The notes beneath the pieces are model-generated. The model was not told where the DNA came from, searched no databases, and saw nothing but the letters and a program-made list of their open reading frames with translations. Positions 60,024-64,000 of a DNA stretch of 64,000 bases are shown piece after piece (positions within the stretch are counted from its first letter, which is position 1; each line of letters starts with the position of its first letter). Position numbers and translations under genes: made by a program. The DNA comes from CAYYAQ01 sp964469555 (GTDB lineage: Bacteria > Planctomycetota > UBA1135 > UBA2386). The DNA lies in assembly GCA_964469555.1 (NCBI GenBank), contig CAYYAQ010000007.1, positions 11,247-75,246 of the forward strand, read 5' to 3'.

Positions 60024-62705
60024 GTGAACGTCTCCAGAGCCCTCGTTATTCTCGCGCTGTTCTGTCCGTCCGCCACCGCTCAGAAGCCGGCGGAGGCGGT
60101 TTTCTCGTTCGGCGTCGTCGCGGACGTCCAGTACGCCGACCAGCCAGACTCCGGGAAGCGGCACTACAAGTCCTCGCTGGGGCGGCTCGAGAAGTGCGTC
60201 TCCGACCTGAATCGGCGTGACCTCTCGTTCGTCGTGCAGCTCGGCGACTTCATCGACAAGGGGAAGGACAGTTTTGACGCGGTGCTGCCGCTGTGGCGCG
60301 GGCTCCGGGCGCCGCGCAAGAACGTGATCGGCAATCACGACTTGCCGTTTCTCCGCGAGCGCACGCTCGATGTCCTGGGGCTGAAAAACGGTTATTACGA
60401 CTTCGAGGTCAAGGGCTGGCGGTTCGTGGTGATCGACGGCATGGACGTCAGCTTGCACGGCTATCCCAGGGGGCACGCCAAGCGCAAGGAGGCGACGAAG
60501 ATGCTCGCCGCGCTTCGCGACAAGGGAGTCAAGAACGCCCAGACGTGGAACGGCGGCGTCGGCAAGGACCAGCTCGCGTGGTTGCGTTCGACGCTCGCGG
60601 ATGCCACGAAGAAGGGGCAGCAGGTCGTGTTGAACTGCCACTTCCCGATCCTTCTCGAGGCGAGCAGCGAACACCACCTGTTGTGGAACCATGCGGAGGT
60701 GCTCGAACTCATCGAGGGATTCCCTTGCGTGACGGCGTGGTTCAACGGGCACGATCACGGTGGGGGGTACGCGGCGCACAATGGCATCCATCACGTGACG
60801 TTCGCGGGCATGGTTGAGGCGCCGAAGAAGAACGCCTACAGCGTCGTGGAGGTTCGCGCAGACAAGTTGGTCGTGCAGGGGATCGGCAAGCAGAAGAACC
60901 TCGAACTCGCGTTGCCCAAGCGACCGAACATCCTCTGGATTTCGTGCGAGGACATCAGTCCGCACGTCGGTTGTTATGGTGATTCGTACGCGGTGACTCC
61001 GAACATCGATGCGTTGGCGAAGCAGGGTGTCCTCTACGAAAACGCGTTTGCGACGATTGGCGTGTGCGCGCCGGCCCGTTCGACGATCATCACCGGGATG
61101 TACCCCCCGTCGATCGGTTCGCAACACATGCGGTGCACGGGGCGGTTGCCGAAAGGCGTGCGTTGCTTCCCCGAACTGTTGCGCAAGGCTGGCTACTACT
61201 GCACGAACAACTCGAAGACGGACTACAACCTGCGGGCGCCGAAGAAGACCTGGGATCGCTCGAATCGCACGGCGCACTGGCGTGGACGGAAGGCCGGGCA
61301 ACCGTTCTTCGCGGTGTTTAACCTGACGGTGTGCCACGAGAGCAAGATTCGCATGCCGGAGAAGCAGTATGCGAGTCGGACGAGGGACTTCACGGCGGCG
61401 GAGCGGCATGACCCCGAGAAGGCTGTGCCGCCTCCCTACCATCCAAACACGTCGGAGGTGCGGCGGGACTGGGCGCGCTACGCGGACGTCATCACGCTGA
61501 TGGACAAGCAGGTCGCGCGGATCTTGCGGGAGTTGAAGGAAGACGGATTGGAAGAGGACACAGTCGTGATCTTCTTCTCGGACCACGGCGCCGGGATGCC
61601 CCGCAGCAAGCGTTGGCTCTACGACTCGAGTCTTCGCGTGCCGATGATCGCGCGGTTTCCAGAGAAGTATCGGGCGTTGTCGCCGGACAAGGCGGGCAAG
61701 CCCGGTACGCGCACGGATCGGTTGGTGAGCTTTGTAGATTTCGCGCCGACGGTGTTGAGTCTCGCGGGCGTTTCGATTCCCGCGTACATGCAGGGCAAGG
61801 CGTTCCTTGGTGCGAAGGCTGCGCCCCCTCGGCAGCGAGTGTACGGCTTCCGCGGGCGGATGGATGAGCGCTACGACATGATCCGTTGCGTGCGGGACAA
61901 GCGGTTCAAGTACATCCGGAACTTCATGCCGCATCGCGTCTACGCGCAGTATCTGGACTACATGTACCAGATGCCGACGATGCGTGTCTGGCAACGGATG
62001 TACGACGATGGGAAGTTGAGTGAAGAGCAGAAGGCGTTCTTCGAGCCCAAGCCCTTCGAAGAGCTCTACGACACGAAGGCGGATCCGCACGAGATCAAGA
62101 ACCTCGCTGGGGACGCGAAGCACAAGGCGACTCTCGAGCGTATGCGGGGGCAACTCGAGACCTGGATGTTCGATATTCGCGACCTGGGGTTGTTGCCGGA
62201 GGCGGAGATGAGGTCTCGCTTCGGGGATGTGTCGCAGTACGACGCGGTTCGGGCACGACCGGATTCCTACCCGTTCGAGCGCATCATGCTCGCCGCGGAG
62301 ATCGCGAACCGTCGCGACGTCGCGGAATTGCCGCGGGTGATCAAGAGGCTGCGGGCGAAGGAGCCCGCGGTGCGCTATTGGGCAGCGGTCGCATGCGCGG
62401 CCCTCGGTGAAAAGGCAGCGCCCGCCAAGGCCCCGTTGGTGAAGGCGCTTTCGGACGGGAGCCCGGACGTGCGCATCGCTGCCGCGGAGGCTCTGTGCGG
62501 TCTGAACGCGATGGACGTCGCGCTGCCGGTGCTACGTGCCGCGCTCGCGGACAAGAGCGAGTGGGCCAGGCTGCGCGCGATCAACGTGATCGACCGTCTC
62601 GACAAGCGCGCGACCGACCTGAAGCCGGAAATCCGAGCCGCCACGAAGGACAAGAACAAGTACGTCGTCCGCGTCGCCCAGAAGACCCTCGTCGACCTCC
62701 GCTGA
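60024..62705 (+). CDS. Metallophosphatase-sulfatase-HEAT fusion protein
   Basis: An 893-residue protein from GTG 60024 with a signal peptide (to PSATAQ). Residues 25-290 form a calcineurin-type phosphatase: GVVADVQY (D34), LGDFIDKG (D75), GNHD at 103-106, H206 and GHDH at 242-245, as in manganese-dependent ADP-ribose/CDP-alcohol phosphatases. Residues 300-730 are an S1 sulfatase: PNILWISCEDISPHVGCYGD and the formylglycine site CAPAR at 348-352, then FFSDHGAGM near 514. The last 150 residues have HEAT-like units (VRYWAAVACAALGEKAAPAK, VRIAAAEALCGLNAM). The join at about base 60910 lacks any signal or linker. Each part is complete, so it is either a true fusion or an in-frame deletion between neighbours. 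Confidence 0.85.
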   Translation: MNVSRALVILALFCPSATAQKPAEAVFSFGVVADVQYADQPDSGKRHYKSSLGRLEKCVSDLNRRDLSFVVQLGDFIDKGKDSFDAVLPLWRGLRAPRKNVIGNHDLPFLRERTLDVLGLKNGYYDFEVKGWRFVVIDGMDVSLHGYPRGHAKRKEATKMLAALRDKGVKNAQTWNGGVGKDQLAWLRSTLADATKKGQQVVLNCHFPILLEASSEHHLLWNHAEVLELIEGFPCVTAWFNGHDHGGGYAAHNGIHHVTFAGMVEAPKKNAYSVVEVRADKLVVQGIGKQKNLELALPKRPNILWISCEDISPHVGCYGDSYAVTPNIDALAKQGVLYENAFATIGVCAPARSTIITGMYPPSIGSQHMRCTGRLPKGVRCFPELLRKAGYYCTNNSKTDYNLRAPKKTWDRSNRTAHWRGRKAGQPFFAVFNLTVCHESKIRMPEKQYASRTRDFTAAERHDPEKAVPPPYHPNTSEVRRDWARYADVITLMDKQVARILRELKEDGLEEDTVVIFFSDHGAGMPRSKRWLYDSSLRVPMIARFPEKYRALSPDKAGKPGTRTDRLVSFVDFAPTVLSLAGVSIPAYMQGKAFLGAKAAPPRQRVYGFRGRMDERYDMIRCVRDKRFKYIRNFMPHRVYAQYLDYMYQMPTMRVWQRMYDDGKLSEEQKAFFEPKPFEELYDTKADPHEIKNLAGDAKHKATLERMRGQLETWMFDIRDLGLLPEAEMRSRFGDVSQYDAVRARPDSYPFERIMLAAEIANRRDVAELPRVIKRLRAKEPAVRYWAAVACAALGEKAAPAKAPLVKALSDGSPDVRIAAAEALCGLNAMDVALPVLRAALADKSEWARLRAINVIDRLDKRATDLKPEIRAATKDKNKYVVRVAQKTLVDLR

Positions 62706-62716
62706 CCCTCTCGTCG

Positions 62717-62794
62717 CTACTTGCCGTCGCCGAAGGACTTCTCGCGGATCCACTTCGGCTGCCAGCGGTCGGGCTTGTGCTTGGGTGGTCGGTT
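62717..62794 (-). pseudogene. Short C-terminal tail of an unknown gene
   Basis: The minus-strand frame reads NRPPKHKPDRWQPKWIREKS and ends FGDGK with TAG at 62717-62719. It continues directly the frame of the LOG-family remnant (ending LSDA), but the sequence is not the continuation expected for that family. It looks like the tail of another gene joined at about 62795. Confidence 0.4.
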
Positions 62795-62957
62795 GGCGTC
62801 GGAAAGGTCGATCATCTTCTGTTTGCGTTGGTGCATGTCTGGCACCAATTGCAGCCCGGTGAGCGACCCCGTGACCCCACTCGAGTTCGTCCATGAACTC
62901 GGGCAGCACGCCGATTACCTTCCCGCCGTGTTCCAGGGCCGAATCCGCGATCGTCGC
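62795..62957 (-). pseudogene. Internal fragment of a LOG-family (TIGR00730) protein
   Basis: The minus-strand translation IADSALEHGGKVIGVLPEFM, then DELEWGHG and, after removing one C from the plus-strand run at 62866-62869, SLTGLQLVPDMHQRKQKMI matches the core of LOG family phosphoribohydrolases (GG.VIGVLP...E...H). The following PGGxGTxxE motif is missing, as are both ends. Flanked at each side by other gene pieces. Confidence 0.6.
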
Positions 62958-62958
62958 A

Positions 62959-63165
62959 CCCGGTCAGGCAGTAGACGACGAAATTGTAGGGCACGAGCGC
63001 GACGAGGACCATCGCGGTGAAGTTCTCGTCCGCGTTGAACATGTACTTCCACACGACGCTGAGCGTGACGATCATCACGAGCGGATTTTGCAGCGACCAG
63101 AGCAAGCCCAGCGCCGCGTTCCGGTACAAGACCTTCAGGTTCTTGCTGACCAGGCTCGTCAACAC
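62959..63165 (-). pseudogene. N-terminal fragment of an ABC-2 polysaccharide exporter permease
   Basis: The frame reads LTSLVSKNLKVLYRNAALG, LLWSLQNPLVMIVTLSVVW and VLVALVPYNFVVYCLTG, which is the first half of the polysaccharide-type ABC-2 permease (Wzm-like) with two membrane helices. After LTG the match ends and the LOG-family frame begins. No good start codon fits just upstream (GTG 63165 is possible). The gene follows gmhB with 40 bases between, so it once belonged to an envelope-polysaccharide cluster. Confidence 0.6.
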
Positions 63166-63205
63166 GAACCTGAACTTGTAGAGATCGGTGAAGGTTTGTA
63201 CGCGT

Positions 63206-63793
63206 CTAGAGTGTGCCCGGCCTCGTCAACGCGGGAAGACAGAAGTCCACCGCCTCGGAGATGTCCCTGGCCATGAACGACGGACGGTAGCCGTCTTTCG
63301 CGAGCGCCGCATCGTCGACTTCACTGCCGTAGCCGGTTCGCACCAGAATGGTCTCGCATCCCGCATTCTGACCGGCACCGAGGTCGCTCACCTTGTCGCC
63401 CACCAGGAAGGAGCGCGGGAGATCGAGGCCGTGGTCCGCCGCCGCGCGCTGCAGCATCCCGGGTTTGGGTTTGCGACACTCGCACTCGATGCCGTACTCG
63501 CCCTGCCCCGCCGTCGGATGATGGGGGCAGTAGTAGATCGCGTCGATTCGAGCGTCGAACCCGGAGAGCATCTGTTCGAGCCTCTCGTGCACCACGGCGA
63601 TCCGGGATTTCACGAAGAGTCCCCTGGCCACACCGGCCTGATTCGTGACGACGACGACCGGGACCTCGGCTTTGTTCAATCGCCTGATCGCGTTTGCCGC
63701 GCCGTCGATCAACTGGAGATCGTCCGGATCCGACAGGTAGCCGACGTCCTCCACGATGACGCCGTCCCGGTCGAGAAAGCAGGCAGGTTTCAT
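63206..63793 (-). CDS. gmhB: D-glycero-beta-D-manno-heptose 1,7-bisphosphate 7-phosphatase
   Basis: A 195-residue HAD-IIIA phosphatase. The catalytic DxD is in CFLDRDGVI near residue 7-9, VVVVTNQAGVARG near 55 and KPKPGML near 115 complete the HAD core. The zinc-binding loop CPHHPTAG plus CECRKPKPG is typical of GmhB. ATG 63793 was chosen since it starts MKPACFLDRDG; the frame runs back to 63844 without added homology. It makes heptose 1-phosphate for ADP-heptose and so lipopolysaccharide core or glycan. The last C-terminal residues are LPALTRPGTL. Confidence 0.92.
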   Translation of the reverse strand: MKPACFLDRDGVIVEDVGYLSDPDDLQLIDGAANAIRRLNKAEVPVVVVTNQAGVARGLFVKSRIAVVHERLEQMLSGFDARIDAIYYCPHHPTAGQGEYGIECECRKPKPGMLQRAAADHGLDLPRSFLVGDKVSDLGAGQNAGCETILVRTGYGSEVDDAALAKDGYRPSFMARDISEAVDFCLPALTRPGTL

Positions 63794-64000
63794 ACCGTCG
63801 TAGTGGAGCAGGCCGGAGGGAGGCCTTCCAGTACGAGTCGCCAAGTCCGTGGAGCAGATTCGGGGAGACAGTCATTCTCCATCGGTGGTCTCGAGACCGT
63901 GGCAGACTCGCGGGGCAATCAAATGCATGCGCATTGATCCCCGCATATCCGGGTGTATTCGCTTTTCGCGTTGCCACGGCGTCCCGGGTGAATCCATTTG
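63794..64000. other. No gene recognised at the right edge
   Basis: Minus-strand frames here are short or lack a start; one reads LLHGLGDSYWKASLRP and may be the end of an upstream gene outside the window. No RNA gene, repeat or terminator is visible. Confidence 0.4.

Noticed and set aside
59955..62153. A 732-residue minus-strand open frame
   Set aside because: Antisense to the phosphatase-sulfatase fusion gene, rich in arginine and valine, with no start context.
1..64000. CRISPR arrays, tRNA or rRNA genes, transposase genes
   Set aside because: I looked for regular short repeats, cloverleaf T-arms and DDE or serine/tyrosine recombinase motifs and saw none that could be supported.

Overview
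The window looks like a chromosomal piece of a free-living, high-GC member of the Planctomycetota, probably a marine or aquatic heterotroph. The clues are three formylglycine-type sulfatases, two sialate-O-acetylesterase-like proteins, a CE15-type esterase, a DUF1080 protein, CotH proteins, a truncated planctomycete-style secreted cytochrome, ECF sigma/Ser-Thr kinase pairs, HEAT and VWA secreted proteins, and long secreted beta-propeller proteins. Lipid A-type acyltransferases and a heptose phosphatase point to a Gram-negative envelope. The lineage call is inference from gene content. There are no rRNA genes, and I found no tRNA genes, CRISPR arrays or transposase genes. A run of 10 Ns at 19845-19854 marks a scaffold gap.

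Layout. 1-5 kb: an interrupted thioredoxin-like gene, a cold-shock protein, a Tat-type cupin-like protein and a sigma/kinase pair. 5-13 kb: carbohydrate genes (SGNH esterase, CE15 esterase, aldo/keto reductase, ROK kinase) and a Kelch-type secreted protein. 13-25 kb: CotH/lamin-tail protein, peroxiredoxin, HEAT protein, a second SGNH esterase broken by one frameshift, the scaffold gap, then three secreted proteins. 25-28.5 kb: a kinase fused to a sulfatase-modifying-factor-like domain, translationally coupled to an ECF sigma factor. 28.5-41.5 kb: an M1 peptidase fused to a barrel-like domain, a prenyltransferase-like toroid protein, DUF1080, HEAT-VWA, an S9-type hydrolase with FG-GAP repeats, a sulfatase and a cyclic-nucleotide-binding protein. 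42-48 kb: a second CotH protein, RsmE and a large HEAT-VWA protein. 48-51 kb: an aminoethylphosphonate locus (PhnW, an OPA-type transporter and a collapsed FAD oxidase). 51-57 kb: sulfatase, DUF501 protein, RNase HI, two divergent acyltransferases and an M16 peptidase. 58-64 kb: a GT-C glycosyltransferase, a metallophosphatase-sulfatase-HEAT fusion, a mosaic of gene pieces and GmhB.

How the genes fit together. Sulfatases, esterases, the aldo/keto reductase and the ROK kinase fit stepwise attack on a sulfated or acylated polysaccharide followed by sugar entry into metabolism. The sigma/kinase pairs and the cyclic-nucleotide-binding protein are candidate regulators. Envelope genes (acyltransferases, GmhB, GT-C enzyme) cluster in the last 12 kb.

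An unusual feature is the number of incomplete genes. At least twelve stretches between intact genes carry recognisable or coding-like pieces that begin or end abruptly, and several intact-looking genes are restored by a single-base change, mostly at short homopolymers. Some of this is probably sequence error. The sharp joins between unrelated gene pieces (best seen at 62717-63165 and in the FAD oxidase at 47909-48217) are either real deletions or assembly joins, and raw reads would decide.
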